This document shows, in pieces, positions 54,051-63,906 of a stretch of DNA of 64,000 nt (positions are counted from its first letter, which is position 1; every line of letters starts with the position of its first letter). The notes beneath the pieces were generated by a model. That model made no database searches, was not told the DNA's origin, and saw nothing but the letters and a program-made list of their open reading frames with translations. The stretch lies in the NCBI GenBank assembly GCA_019056805.1, contig DXJG01000009.1:61710-125709 (forward strand), read 5' to 3'. The translations under genes and the position numbers were made by a program. Source of the stretch: Candidatus Baldrarchaeota archaeon (lineage in GTDB: Archaea > Asgardarchaeota > Baldrarchaeia > Baldrarchaeales > DXJG01).

Positions 54051-54410
54051 ATGACCCAGATAAAACCAGCATTAACACTTAAAGTTAAAGATCTAAAGAA
54101 TTTAGTGAGATTATTAATAACATGGACAGCGGGTGTCATTAGGGAGAGAACAACTAACGTACTATACTTTAAACAAGGCAACAAACACATCTATGGAGCA
54201 TTTACGATATCTCTCGGTTACTATGAATTAAGAGGACTTCCACTCTTCATCTGGACAGAAGGCGACGCGCCAGCAGGAGGATTTATAAAATATCGAAGCC
54301 AACCAACCGAAGAAATAGACTTCAGCGATAATACTGACGATCCAAAATATCAATACTTACCAATAATATCCCTATCAGAACCACCACCATTCGTCAAAAT
54401 AGAAGAATAA
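54051..54410 (+). CDS. Hypothetical protein
   Basis: The 119-residue protein is not recognised. It contains beta-prone segments (KHIYGAFTISLGYYELRGLPLFIW) and an acidic, proline-rich C-terminus. GGAGAGG precedes the ATG, supporting a real gene. It lies alone before tRNA-Lys. A search of structure databases would be more useful than sequence motifs. Confidence 0.5.
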   Translation: MTQIKPALTLKVKDLKNLVRLLITWTAGVIRERTTNVLYFKQGNKHIYGAFTISLGYYELRGLPLFIWTEGDAPAGGFIKYRSQPTEEIDFSDNTDDPKYQYLPIISLSEPPPFVKIEE

Positions 54411-54479
54411 CCATTTTCTTCCTTTTATAAACAAAAGACCCAAAAAATCACTGTTTTTCAAAGATATTTAATATTGAAA

Positions 54480-54634
<155 letters not shown>

Positions 54635-54833
54635 ACTTAAACTTACTTACTATCATAGTAGCTACTACATAAGGAGGAGGGTTATGTATTTAATATTTTC
54701 TCTACCTATCTATCTCAAACATGTAATTAATCAATTTAAGGTTGAGTAATGTATTGACCTTGGTTTAAGAAGCTATATTGAATATTAGGCATTTTCGGTA
54801 AGATTTTCGTGCTGTTGATGGTGGTGAATTAGT

Positions 54834-55580
54834 TTGTCAAACATTAGGAAATCTGTAAAATCTGCTTTTGATGAGATAGCAGAAAGTTACGATAGACTTC
54901 GAGGGAGGCCTTGGAAGGTTTTTGTAGACTTTGTTAAACGTGAGAATTTTTTCGGCGGATTATTAAAAGGGTCACTTATGCTAGATGCTGGATGTGGTAA
55001 CGGTAGACATACCGTGTTTTGTGCTAATTTAGGCTTTAGAGTTATTGGTATCGACATATCTTCTAAACTCTTAAAAATAGCGAAACAAAAAGTTGTCAAA
55101 TCTAATTTATCTAGAAATGTTGCTTTGGTTATTAGCGATATTCTCTTTCTACCTTTTAAAACAAATATTTTCAAAAAAGCAATTTTCATAGCTTCCTTAC
55201 ATCATATACCATCTTCAAACCAAAGATTGCAATGTCTACTAGAACTAAAAAGAGTTTTAACTAAAGATTGTGAAGCTTTAATCACCGTATGGAGAAGATG
55301 GCAAGCCAGCTTTATAGGATATTTCTTAAAAGACTTCTTTAAAAGAGTTTTTAGATGTAGCAACGGTGAATTCGGAGATATCTATGTTTCATGGAAAATC
55401 GGCAACAAAGAAGTTCAACGATTCTATCATCTTTTTACCAAAAGAGAACTTCTGAAGCTATTAAATAAATCTAATTTCTCCATTAAAAAAATCAGTAGCG
55501 AAGATATTGAAAAGATCAGAATTAAAAGAAATTTTTTCGTTATAGTTAAAAAAATAACTAGTCGTAGAGTTACTAATTAG
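54834..55580 (+). CDS. Class I SAM-dependent methyltransferase, Trm9-like
   Basis: The 248-residue protein has motif I LMLDAGCGNGRHT, motif II VIGIDIS and the later YHLFTKRELLKLL segment, which resembles Trm9/ALKBH8-type tRNA wobble-uridine methyltransferases. The substrate is unproven; small molecules are also possible. TTG 54834 follows GGTGGTGAATTAG. The gene lies just right of tRNA-Lys and its first 300 bases are T/G-rich. Confidence 0.75.
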   Translation: MSNIRKSVKSAFDEIAESYDRLRGRPWKVFVDFVKRENFFGGLLKGSLMLDAGCGNGRHTVFCANLGFRVIGIDISSKLLKIAKQKVVKSNLSRNVALVISDILFLPFKTNIFKKAIFIASLHHIPSSNQRLQCLLELKRVLTKDCEALITVWRRWQASFIGYFLKDFFKRVFRCSNGEFGDIYVSWKIGNKEVQRFYHLFTKRELLKLLNKSNFSIKKISSEDIEKIRIKRNFFVIVKKITSRRVTN

Positions 55581-55683
55581 ACCAAACCATATCATAACCA
55601 TTTTAACATTAATATCGTTTATTCGTTACAAATGCTTATGAAATAAATAATTATATTGCTACAGAGTTATAGGTAAAATTGAG

Positions 55684-58299
55684 ATGGTGCAGATAATAAT
55701 GGAAAAACCTTGGATCAGAGAGACTTTACTCTACGAGAGCTTAGAAAACGGAAAAGTTAGATGTAAAGTTTGCGAAAGAAGATGCATAATAAGCGAAGGA
55801 AAGACGGGATTCTGTAAAACTCGAAAAAACATAGATGGAAAACTATACACCCTTGTCTACGGAGACATATCTTCAATAAGCGCCAACCCCATAGAAAAGA
55901 AGCCTCTATTTCATTTCTGGCCAGGATCAGTCGCTCTAACCGTAGGCACATGGAGCTGCAACTTCACCTGCCCATGGTGTGTTTCACCAGACACCTATGT
56001 GATTAAAAATGAACATGACATAGAAATGATGGGATCTTTAGAAAATTGTTGGAAACATACAAAACTGTTTTCTTATGATGTTTTTTCTAAGAAAATTGTC
56101 AAAGCAGGGATTTTAAATTATTTTAAAATAAATCCATTAATTTTAGGTTTGAAGGTCTACAGAATAGAGACAGAGTGTGGAAGACAGCTAATTGCATCGG
56201 AAGACCATCCCATCTATACCAAGAGAGGTATCCTACCATTGAGAGACGTAAAGATTGGTGACGAAGTTATAATTTATCCCTTCTATCCACTTAAAAATGA
56301 TGCACTCAAAGAAGACTTTACAATAGTTAATGAGAAAGACGTAGAAAAAATAATAAATATCTATCTTCCAAGATCAAACAAAGAATTCATAATTTCAACA
56401 CTACGCAGAAAAGGACTTTTGCCATTAAAAATTTCTAACCCAAAGATTAAGATAATTGCAAGGATACTCGGCTTTTTATTTGGCGACGGATACATTTCAT
56501 TAAGTAAGACTAAAAAGCGAGACAATGCTTATGCTGCCTTTAATGGAAGGACAGAAGATTTATTGAAAATTAAAGAGGATATGACTTTACTTGGATTTAG
56601 TACAGCAAAAATAATCAAGCGAAGAAAAATTTCCAAAGTATATAGGTATGGAGAACTTCACATTATAAATGGTTTTGAAACACGTCTTGATTGTTATTCT
56701 AAGGTGTTTTGCGTTTTAATGATATCCTTGGGGGCCCCTATAGGGGATAAATCCGTTAAACCGTTTAGGATACCAAAGTGGTTATTCAAATCGCCCAAAG
56801 ACGTACAAAGGGAGTTTCTGGCTGCGTACTTCGGCTGCGAATTAGCAAAGCCCCTTGTGAACAAAAGTGGTAAAAACTTTTTCCAACCGAGACTTTCTAT
56901 AAATAAATCAATTGAGTACTTAGATAATGCTTTTGAATTCGTTAGAGATCTAGAAAAACTTTTATCCAATTTCCAAGTAAAAATAAGTTCTATCAATTTT
57001 CACGAGGGAAGCGTTAGAAAGAAGGACGGTATCAAAACAATTACGGTATATGTCCTTTTCAGCAACAAACTTGAAAATCTTATAAACCTCTACGGCAAAA
57101 TCGGATATAGATATTGCAAGGAAAGAGAAGTATTATCAAGATACGTGTTAGAATATCTTCTATTTAAAAAGAAAGAAATAGAAAACAGAAAAAAAGCCTA
57201 TAAATTAGCTGTTTTACTTAAGAAAAAGGGATTCAAACTAAAGGAAATACATGAGAAAGTACACGAACAGGTAAACATAGAAAATTTAGTACTATGGCTT
57301 AATAAAGATATAGACCCAAATAAAATTAAGGGAAGAAAAACGTCTCAAAAGTTTAGTGAATGGCTAAATCAACGAAATAAAGATCTCCCTGAGGGATTAC
57401 TATGGGAAAAAATTGAGGAAAAGGAGGAGATAAGGAACGTTACAGACCTAAGAGATCTTACAGTCGAAAAATATCATAACTTTTTTGCAAACGGATTTTT
57501 AGTTTCTAATTGCCAGAACTGGGAAATAAGTAAGGCTCCTCCTGATCCTGAAAAAGCTAATTATATTTCCCCTGAAAAATTTGTTGAGATGGTTGGTAAA
57601 TATAAGTGTCAAGGCACAAGCATTTCTTTTAATGAGCCTACTTTGCTTTTCGAGTGGAGTTTGGATGTTTTTAAACTTGCTAGGGAGAAGGGATTTTATA
57701 ATACCTTTGTTACGAATGGCTATATGACTTTGGACGCTTTAAAAATGCTTATTGAAGCTGGATTGGATGCTCTTAACATAGATATTAAAGGTTGTAAAGA
57801 TGAGGTATCGCATTTTTGTGGTGCAAACGTTGAGTATGTTTGGCGTAATTGCATTGAAGCTAAACGTTTAGGCGCTCACATCGAAATCACTACATTAATT
57901 GTAACAGATGTTAACGATGACTTAGAATGTCTCCGCAACATTGCTCAGCGAATAGTCAAGGAACTAGGTGAAAATACACCTTGGCACGTAACTAGATACT
58001 ATCCAGCATACAAATATCATGCTCCTCCACCTAAAGTAGAATTTCTTGAAGAAGTTAGGAAGATAGGTATAGAAGAAGGATTGAATTATGTTTATTTAGG
58101 TAATGTGCCAGGACATCCTTGGGAAAACACGTATTGTCCCAACTGCGGTGAACTTTTAATTAAAAGGTACATTTTCGATGTTGTTAATTTCAATTTAACA
58201 GAGAAAAACGAATGTCCAAAATGTGGAGAAAAAATCCCCATTGTTGGAAAATACGTTAAAAGAGGGCTTCTTGACAGATTTAGACAATTTTTAATGTAA
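55684..58299 (+). CDS. amrS: AmrS-type radical SAM protein interrupted by an intein
   Basis: The 871-residue product is a 360-residue AmmeMemoRadiSam-type radical SAM protein split by a 511-residue intein. The N-extein has the CKVCERRC zinc-like motif and the start of the cluster motif: C92 and C96. The third cluster cysteine is the first residue after the intein (C610, in CQNWEIS), so the active CX3CX2C exists only after splicing. The C-extein runs to a C-terminal CPNC and CPKC zinc ribbon. The related AmrS/AMMECR1 and Memo genes are not in the window. It is followed by trmI. Confidence 0.9.
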   Translation: MVQIIMEKPWIRETLLYESLENGKVRCKVCERRCIISEGKTGFCKTRKNIDGKLYTLVYGDISSISANPIEKKPLFHFWPGSVALTVGTWSCNFTCPWCVSPDTYVIKNEHDIEMMGSLENCWKHTKLFSYDVFSKKIVKAGILNYFKINPLILGLKVYRIETECGRQLIASEDHPIYTKRGILPLRDVKIGDEVIIYPFYPLKNDALKEDFTIVNEKDVEKIINIYLPRSNKEFIISTLRRKGLLPLKISNPKIKIIARILGFLFGDGYISLSKTKKRDNAYAAFNGRTEDLLKIKEDMTLLGFSTAKIIKRRKISKVYRYGELHIINGFETRLDCYSKVFCVLMISLGAPIGDKSVKPFRIPKWLFKSPKDVQREFLAAYFGCELAKPLVNKSGKNFFQPRLSINKSIEYLDNAFEFVRDLEKLLSNFQVKISSINFHEGSVRKKDGIKTITVYVLFSNKLENLINLYGKIGYRYCKEREVLSRYVLEYLLFKKKEIENRKKAYKLAVLLKKKGFKLKEIHEKVHEQVNIENLVLWLNKDIDPNKIKGRKTSQKFSEWLNQRNKDLPEGLLWEKIEEKEEIRNVTDLRDLTVEKYHNFFANGFLVSNCQNWEISKAPPDPEKANYISPEKFVEMVGKYKCQGTSISFNEPTLLFEWSLDVFKLAREKGFYNTFVTNGYMTLDALKMLIEAGLDALNIDIKGCKDEVSHFCGANVEYVWRNCIEAKRLGAHIEITTLIVTDVNDDLECLRNIAQRIVKELGENTPWHVTRYYPAYKYHAPPPKVEFLEEVRKIGIEEGLNYVYLGNVPGHPWENTYCPNCGELLIKRYIFDVVNFNLTEKNECPKCGEKIPIVGKYVKRGLLDRFRQFLM
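55978..57510 (+). mobile_element. Homing-endonuclease intein in amrS
   Basis: This intein covers residues 99-609. Block A is CVSPDTYV with the catalytic Cys1, block B includes ASEDH (171-175), and the endonuclease LAGLIDADG motifs are ILGFLFGDGYI (261-271) and FLAAYFGCELA (378-388), retaining acidic D268 and E386. The C-terminus is HNFFANGFLVSN with His598 and the terminal Asn609, but the penultimate residue is Ser608 where His is usual. The +1 residue is Cys. Endonuclease activity is likely; splicing may be slower without the penultimate His. Confidence 0.93.
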
Positions 58300-58317
58300 T
58301 TTCAAACAGGTGGTTAC

Positions 58318-59094
58318 ATGTCTTCAAAAAATATTGTAGATGAAGGTGACTTAATACTCTTAGTATTTGATGAGAAGAGAAGATGGTTAGTCAAAGTTGA
58401 AAAAGACAAAGAATTTCATACACATAAAGGCGTAATCAAACTAAATGATGTGATAGGTAAAACTTACGGAAGTAGTGTGAAAAGTAGCACTGGGGCAAAA
58501 TTTCGAGTTTTTAAACCGCTCCCTAGAGATTACATCTTAAAAATGAGAAGGATAACCCAAATTATTTACCCCAAAGATATAGGTTTAATTCTCCTCTACT
58601 CAGGTATCGGTCCAGGTTGGAAAGTCGTTGAAGCTGGAACTGGCAGCGGAGCTTTAACAGTAGTTCTCGCTTACTACGTTCGTCCTGACGGTCATATCTA
58701 CACATATGAAGTTAGAGAGGAATTTCAAAAGTTAGCTATAAAAAACATAAAAAATGCAGCCCTAGAAAAGTACGTAACTTTCAAACTAAAAGATATAAGT
58801 GAAGGGATAGATGAAAGAAATGTGGATGCGGTTATTTTAGACATGGCAACCCCTTGGCTTGTCGTTCCACACGCATATGAAGCTTTAAAGGAAGGAGGAA
58901 GCTTCGTATCCTACTCACCAACAATAGAACAAGTCCAAAAAACGGTTTTCTCACTTTTAAAGACAGGATTTTTCGATATCATAACAATAGAATGCTTCAC
59001 AAGAAGAATATTAGTTAGAGAAGGAAAAACAAGACCAGCAACATCTATGATAAGTCACACAGGATACCTTACCTTTGCAAGAAAAATAACCTAG
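58318..59094 (+). CDS. trmI: tRNA (adenine-N1)-methyltransferase TrmI
   Basis: This 258-residue SAM-dependent enzyme forms m1A at position 57/58 of archaeal tRNA. It has an N-terminal beta-barrel, motif I VVEAGTGSGALTVVLA, the DAVILDMATPW strand and the YSPTIEQVQKTV motif. Length and order are typical. It follows amrS by about 20 bases and may be co-transcribed. TrmY, THUMP and KEOPS genes in the window give a rich tRNA-modification set. Confidence 0.92.
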   Translation: MSSKNIVDEGDLILLVFDEKRRWLVKVEKDKEFHTHKGVIKLNDVIGKTYGSSVKSSTGAKFRVFKPLPRDYILKMRRITQIIYPKDIGLILLYSGIGPGWKVVEAGTGSGALTVVLAYYVRPDGHIYTYEVREEFQKLAIKNIKNAALEKYVTFKLKDISEGIDERNVDAVILDMATPWLVVPHAYEALKEGGSFVSYSPTIEQVQKTVFSLLKTGFFDIITIECFTRRILVREGKTRPATSMISHTGYLTFARKIT

Positions 59095-59126
59095 TAGTTA
59101 AATAGTTAAAAAAATCTTTACAGGAT

Positions 59127-59765
59127 TTAAAGAAAATGTAAAATAAAACTTATGATCGCAGTTATAAAACCTGCAAAAAGCATTTTGATGCCTGAAACCA
59201 TTATGTTTTCCTTGGACACCGCACCCAAAAATACACCTAAGAGAAAAAGCATGATAAATATTAAAGCTATTGAAATGAAAGCTGCAGATGCCACTGGAAT
59301 TATGCCAATATAAGCGAGTATAAGAGGAATTAATGAAATAAAAGCTGAAAGCATAGGCGCTAAACTATCAATAAGAGCTGCCATTATTATAGCAAAACGA
59401 TAAGCCTTCCCATATATACTATCTTCTAAACTCTTTAGCATAGCTCCTTCTAACTGCTTCAATTCCCGCGCTCTTTCCGCACTCTCTGCCATATAGGCAC
59501 CAAAAAAACCTGATACGCCCATAGCAAAACTTCCACCTACACCAGCACCAATTATAACCTTTAGAGAATCATAAGTAATAATTTCATGCATCATTAACGC
59601 GCCCATTATAACTCCAAGCATCGTTAATGCTCCATCAAAAGCATTCATTACAAAATACCTTCTAGCTATTTCACCTAAACCACTAATCTCAATATATGTC
59701 TTGAAACGTTCTATAGTTTTCCCAAAAAATTCTCTTATGCTCTTTAAAGAAAATATACGTTTCAT
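59127..59765 (-). CDS. VIT1/CCC1-family metal transporter
   Basis: The 212-residue protein has five transmembrane helices, with FDGALTMLGVIMGALM in the first and GGSFAMGVSGFFGAYMAESAERARE in the second, the pattern of vacuolar iron/manganese transporters. The cytosolic loop EL..LEGAMLKSLEDS follows, then three more helices. It probably moves Fe2+ or Mn2+. The N-terminal 25 residues are amphipathic. Confidence 0.85.
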   Translation of the reverse strand: MKRIFSLKSIREFFGKTIERFKTYIEISGLGEIARRYFVMNAFDGALTMLGVIMGALMMHEIITYDSLKVIIGAGVGGSFAMGVSGFFGAYMAESAERARELKQLEGAMLKSLEDSIYGKAYRFAIIMAALIDSLAPMLSAFISLIPLILAYIGIIPVASAAFISIALIFIMLFLLGVFLGAVSKENIMVSGIKMLFAGFITAIISFILHFL

Positions 59766-60248
59766 GTTTCATAAACACCATTTATAACTGCATAATTTTC
59801 TTTCGATATTTATGAAATTTAGGCTTTAAATATTAATATGGCCATTCTATTTTCATCTTTCAAGGTATCTTGTAAAGACACTCATATAACTTTTATCTCA
59901 TAATTTATCTTTAAACTCTTCGGAAAAACTACATAAATTTGTCTTCATACTTTTTAAAACTATTATTTTTCCATTTTTCTATATCATTCTGTTTAAAGGA
60001 CTTAGCAAGGCGTCTTTTTTTCTTTTATACCGTTGGACAGTATAGTTTTACCTTCTCATACAAATCTATTTGATTTAACAATCTCTTAAGCAATTACATG
60101 CAGAAGCATTCTTAATTAGGGTTACTCTGTACTCACTCAGCATAAAATTAAAATATAACAAGAAAATATTATTAGGTGCTCCGCTGTAAAGCTTGTTAAG
60201 AAGCATTTAACCACGTAAATAAAGAAAATAAGGCGGTGGAACAGAGCT
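59766..60248. other. Gene-free A/T-rich interval upstream of atpI
   Basis: About 480 bases without a coding frame. A stretch at 59998-60030 resembles the end of a transcript followed by a T-run, and the last 100 bases must contain the promoter of the ATP synthase subunit I gene. No tRNA or clear C/D box is seen. Confidence 0.5.
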
Positions 60249-62069
60249 ATGTTGAAACCTGTCTCAATGAAGAAGATTCGTGCAATTATACACGAAAAAT
60301 ATATCGATGACACCATTAGAACGTTAGGAGAACTCGGGGCTGTACACTTAATTGATATGAAAGACAAATTGGAGAAACTTGGGGATAAGATCAAACCTAT
60401 TGAACCGAGTGAACAATACTACAGGATTACAAGCTTATTTTCAAGAATTGAGCGTTTAATAAACGATTTACAAATAAGGAAGGTACCCACCACTAAAAAG
60501 ATCAGCGTACCAAAAGTTTTGTCAGATAGTTTTCTAGACGACTTAGAGAACGAAGTAAAGCAAATCGAAGAACAATATACCAAGATCGTCCGAGAGATCG
60601 AATCATTGAAAGAAAAAGGAAAAACAACAAAAGCAGAAAGCAAAATAAAAGATTTAAGAGAGCAACTTGACAAACTTGCAAGAGAAAATGCATTAAAACT
60701 GCTGGCTTATCACGAAGCCCTTGAAATAGAAAAAGAAGTAGAAGAAAAAAAGACAATGATGGGAAAAACAGAGAAAACATACATTTTTGAAGGATGGGTT
60801 CCCGCCGAAGAAGTGGAAAGAGTTACAAAGAGTCTATTAGAAGTTTCAGAGGGCACCACAATCATTGAAACCATGGGTAATGAAAATCATGAAGAGGAAG
60901 AAGAAAAACCACCAACCCTACTAAAAAACCCTAAAACCCTAGAATCATATGAACGTTTAACAAAAAGCTTCGGAATTCCATCCTACGGTGAGATAGATCC
61001 CACACTTTTCATGGCAATATCATTTCCAATATTCTTTGGTCTCATGTTCGGCGACATAGGACACGGGCTCCTCCTTCTAATAGTATCAATTCTCGGTCTT
61101 ATTGGAAAACGAAAAAACCTAGATCTGGGAGAAATAGGCAATTATGTTATTAACGGAGCACCTCTCCTTTTCTTCTGCAGTATATTTTCCATTTTCTTCG
61201 GATTTCTATACGGTGAATTCTTTGGGTTCTCAATATACCATGAAAAATGGTACATTGCAATCGCGCCGCTACTAATGCCCTTCAGAGATCTCTTAGTAAA
61301 AATATTCTATATATTCGATTTTGATGCAGGAGTAAAAATGTTCACCGACCCAACCTACCATGAATACATCCACCCACCACCCGAAGGTCCAGTTTGGTTC
61401 AGCCCCATGCATCATCCATGGGTCCTTTTCATAATCTCCATCATAATAGGCGCAGTACACCTAAGTTTAGGACTATTTCTAGACATCGTGAATAAATTCA
61501 GACACAAGGAGTACGTTGAAGCCATCTTAGGTCCCGGAGTATGGTTATGGTTCTACATAGGCTTTATATGGATAATTTTCAATAAGGGCATAGTTTTCAT
61601 GAACTGGTTTAAAGAATTAAGCTTTTCAGAACCAGCAAAGCTTGCAACAAACCCAGTTTTCTTCATGTTAATTTTGCCACTTATTATAATGTTTATTGGT
61701 CGAGTAGTAACTGAGGGTCCCATTGAAGGAGGTATCGGTGTTCTAGAGAGCTTAATCGCATCCGTTTCTAACACTATTTCCTATGCTCGTATATTAGCCT
61801 TAAACATGGCTCACGAAGGTTTCGGTAAAACATTCATAACTCTAGGTGGAGTTAATCCGGAGCATGGACTTGCTGCCATCACTCTAAGCCCAATGTTTAT
61901 AATGTCTTTCCTAGTAGGAACACTGTTCATAATGATCATGGAGGGACTTTTATCCTTCATACACACACTTAGGTTACACTGGGTCGAGTGGTTCCTAAAA
62001 TTCTACGAAGGCGAGGGCATAGAATTTCAACCGTTCACAATAAAAAGATATTACACAACTACAAGTTAA
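60249..62069 (+). CDS. atpI: A-type ATP synthase subunit I
   Basis: The 606-residue stator subunit of the archaeal rotary ATPase has an N-terminal soluble domain with long coiled coils (about 1-230) and a C-terminal membrane half with seven to eight helices. The essential arginine lies in SYARILALN. It also has the usual loop GDIGHG near residue 280. It starts a cluster with two rotor subunit genes downstream, separated by an Lrp gene on the opposite strand. Confidence 0.95.
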   Translation: MLKPVSMKKIRAIIHEKYIDDTIRTLGELGAVHLIDMKDKLEKLGDKIKPIEPSEQYYRITSLFSRIERLINDLQIRKVPTTKKISVPKVLSDSFLDDLENEVKQIEEQYTKIVREIESLKEKGKTTKAESKIKDLREQLDKLARENALKLLAYHEALEIEKEVEEKKTMMGKTEKTYIFEGWVPAEEVERVTKSLLEVSEGTTIIETMGNENHEEEEEKPPTLLKNPKTLESYERLTKSFGIPSYGEIDPTLFMAISFPIFFGLMFGDIGHGLLLLIVSILGLIGKRKNLDLGEIGNYVINGAPLLFFCSIFSIFFGFLYGEFFGFSIYHEKWYIAIAPLLMPFRDLLVKIFYIFDFDAGVKMFTDPTYHEYIHPPPEGPVWFSPMHHPWVLFIISIIIGAVHLSLGLFLDIVNKFRHKEYVEAILGPGVWLWFYIGFIWIIFNKGIVFMNWFKELSFSEPAKLATNPVFFMLILPLIIMFIGRVVTEGPIEGGIGVLESLIASVSNTISYARILALNMAHEGFGKTFITLGGVNPEHGLAAITLSPMFIMSFLVGTLFIMIMEGLLSFIHTLRLHWVEWFLKFYEGEGIEFQPFTIKRYYTTTS

Positions 62070-62150
62070 ATTCTCTTTTTATTATGCTAAAAATTCTTCA
62101 ACAAAAAATAACATATTTTGCTAAGATATATTCTTTACATTAATTAGAAC

Positions 62151-62603
62151 CTATACCTCTAGCACATGTTTTAATTCTTGTAGTATAATACATGTTTCAA
62201 TACCTAGAACTCCTGATATTTCCGCTAACTTCTCTCTTATGAAACTATTTAATGTTTCAACATTTGGAACCCTGACTATTAATGCTACACCACACTGTCC
62301 AGCAAGATAATAGGCTTGTTTTACTTCATCAAATTTAACTACTTCTCTAGCTACTGTGTCCAATTTTTCCGGTGACGTAGTAATCCTAACAAATGCATAA
62401 ATATCGTGTCCACTTCTTGAAGCGCTTGTTATAATTGTGAACTTTTTAATAATACCCGCATCGATAAGTTTTTTAACTCTCCTTCTAATAGTTGATTCCG
62501 TTTTTCCAAGCTTCTCTGCAATTTCTCGGAAGGATAATCTTGAATTCTCCCTTAAAAGTTCTATGATTTTTTCATCGATGACGTCAAGCGTATTTTTATA
62601 CAT
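62151..62603 (-). CDS. Lrp/AsnC-family transcription regulator
   Basis: This 150-residue Lrp protein has an N-terminal HTH (DEKIIELLRENSRLSFREIA and TESTIRRRVKKLIDAG) and a C-terminal RAM domain. It is paralogous to the Lrp protein at 17925-18398. AGAGGAG precedes the ATG. It is encoded on the minus strand between atpI and atpK and shares its promoter region with the atpK transcript. Confidence 0.88.
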   Translation of the reverse strand: MYKNTLDVIDEKIIELLRENSRLSFREIAEKLGKTESTIRRRVKKLIDAGIIKKFTIITSASRSGHDIYAFVRITTSPEKLDTVAREVVKFDEVKQAYYLAGQCGVALIVRVPNVETLNSFIREKLAEISGVLGIETCIILQELKHVLEV

Positions 62604-62962
62604 TATTATTCTCCTCTTTAACCTGGAGGTGTATATGTTCTTCTTGCCTAACTACGTATATTTTATATTTTCATTTTTTATTTTTTGCGGCATCTAATGC
62701 GCAAAATAAGGCGATAAAATACTAACTTTTTTAATGTTTTTCGTCATGTAGCTTGCATATAATCGGTAATCGATTGTTTGCATATGCTGAATTACGTAAC
62801 TTTAAATGATTTCACCGCCTAATTACGGCAATTTTTACATAGTAAATATAGGTACCCAGCAAATTTTGCTGAAATTGATAATACAAATGCTTATTTTAAT
62901 TTATAATCGTAAAATTTATTAACAAATCTTTTGATAATACCACAGAAAAAGGAGGTAGTCTC
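62604..62962. other. Divergent regulatory interval between the Lrp and atpK genes
   Basis: About 360 A/T-rich bases. Besides a tiny frame at 62635-62697 (listed separately), they hold no gene. GGAGGT before atpK is its ribosome site. An Lrp gene next to the gene it may control is common, so the interval is a candidate Lrp target. Confidence 0.5.
62635..62697 (+). CDS. Possible 20-residue hydrophobic micropeptide
   Basis: An ATG at 62635 follows GGAGGTG (62625-62631) at ideal spacing and opens 20 codons ending in TAA at 62695-62697. The peptide is almost entirely Phe, Ile, Tyr and Leu and would be a single membrane helix. It lies upstream of atpK. The strong ribosome site is the only real support; chance is possible because the region is T-rich. 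Confidence 0.3.
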   Translation: MFFLPNYVYFIFSFFIFCGI

Positions 62963-63403
62963 ATGTTTGAATTATTCTTTGAATATTTGGGTATAACCTT
63001 GTCAATCGGTTTAGCGGCAATAGGAGCAGGGCTAGCAATCTCAAGTGTCGGTAGTTCACTCAGTGGCGCAATAACAGAGAAACCTGAAACTTTCGCAAAA
63101 CTCTTAATTCCGGTGGTCTTAGGAGAAGCTATCGCTATCTATGGTATGTTAGTGTCCTTTATAATCTTAAGCAGTGGAGGAAATCCTGACTGGAGCTTTG
63201 CCTTCAAAGCTTTATGCGCAGGAGCAATTACAGGACTAACATGCCTAGGTGCTGGTATAGGAATAGCTTCAACTGGAAGTGCCATGGCTGGTGCAGTGGC
63301 AGAGGAACCCATGACCTTCAGCAAATCTATGATCACTGTTGTTCTAGCAGAGGCTCTTGCAATATACGGGCTCCTAATAGCATTCATGCTGCTAATACAA
63401 TAA
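62963..63403 (+). CDS. atpK: A-type ATP synthase rotor subunit K (duplicated c subunit)
   Basis: The 146-residue protein is two fused helical hairpins, each with an ion-binding glutamate: E55 in VLGEAIAIYG and E130 in VLAEALAIYG. The glycine-rich motif GAGLAISS and its second copy GAGIGIAS are conserved. It forms the rotor ring of the membrane motor. GGAGGT lies seven bases before the ATG. Another c-type gene begins at 63907. Confidence 0.95.
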   Translation: MFELFFEYLGITLSIGLAAIGAGLAISSVGSSLSGAITEKPETFAKLLIPVVLGEAIAIYGMLVSFIILSSGGNPDWSFAFKALCAGAITGLTCLGAGIGIASTGSAMAGAVAEEPMTFSKSMITVVLAEALAIYGLLIAFMLLIQ

Positions 63404-63435
63404 ATTAAAATTTTTAAGTACTACGAGGGAGGATA

Positions 63436-63663
63436 ATGCGGAGACGTTCAGTAGGGAACAAGAAGGATACCCTAAAAGCATTTAAGGTACTTGGTCTCAG
63501 CACCGAACTTCCTATTATGACCTTCGTCTTAGCTTATATTGGGTATATGGCATTTGGGTGGCAAGCCATTTTACCATTTGGTTTACTAGGGTACTTTCTA
63601 GGAATTATCTCAATGTTTGCAATGATAAGACAGCTAGAAAAAGTTGAAAAGAAGAAATATTAA
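63436..63663 (+). CDS. Small membrane protein between rotor subunit genes
   Basis: The 75-residue protein has two transmembrane helices (about 27-44 and 48-64) with basic ends. No family is recognised. Its position between two rotor genes suggests an assembly role like that of bacterial AtpI/AtpZ proteins, but this is inference. GGGAGG precedes the ATG. Confidence 0.65.
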   Translation: MRRRSVGNKKDTLKAFKVLGLSTELPIMTFVLAYIGYMAFGWQAILPFGLLGYFLGIISMFAMIRQLEKVEKKKY

Positions 63664-63906
63664 GTTAAAATATTGTAAAGAATTTTTTCTTCTAACGTTG
63701 GTAAAGTCCTAACTTTAAATAAGGCTACAACATTAAGTAGAAAACATTTCCTGATTTTTACCTTAATTTTTAGTAATTTTACATTCATATCGGAAAGCTT
63801 ATATAGAAGAGCCGAAATTATCTACTGCGAACCTCAAACACCTAAAATTAAGCGTGGAAATAAAAATATTATGCAATTAAACTCTGCATATTTGGAGGTT
63901 AAGTAA

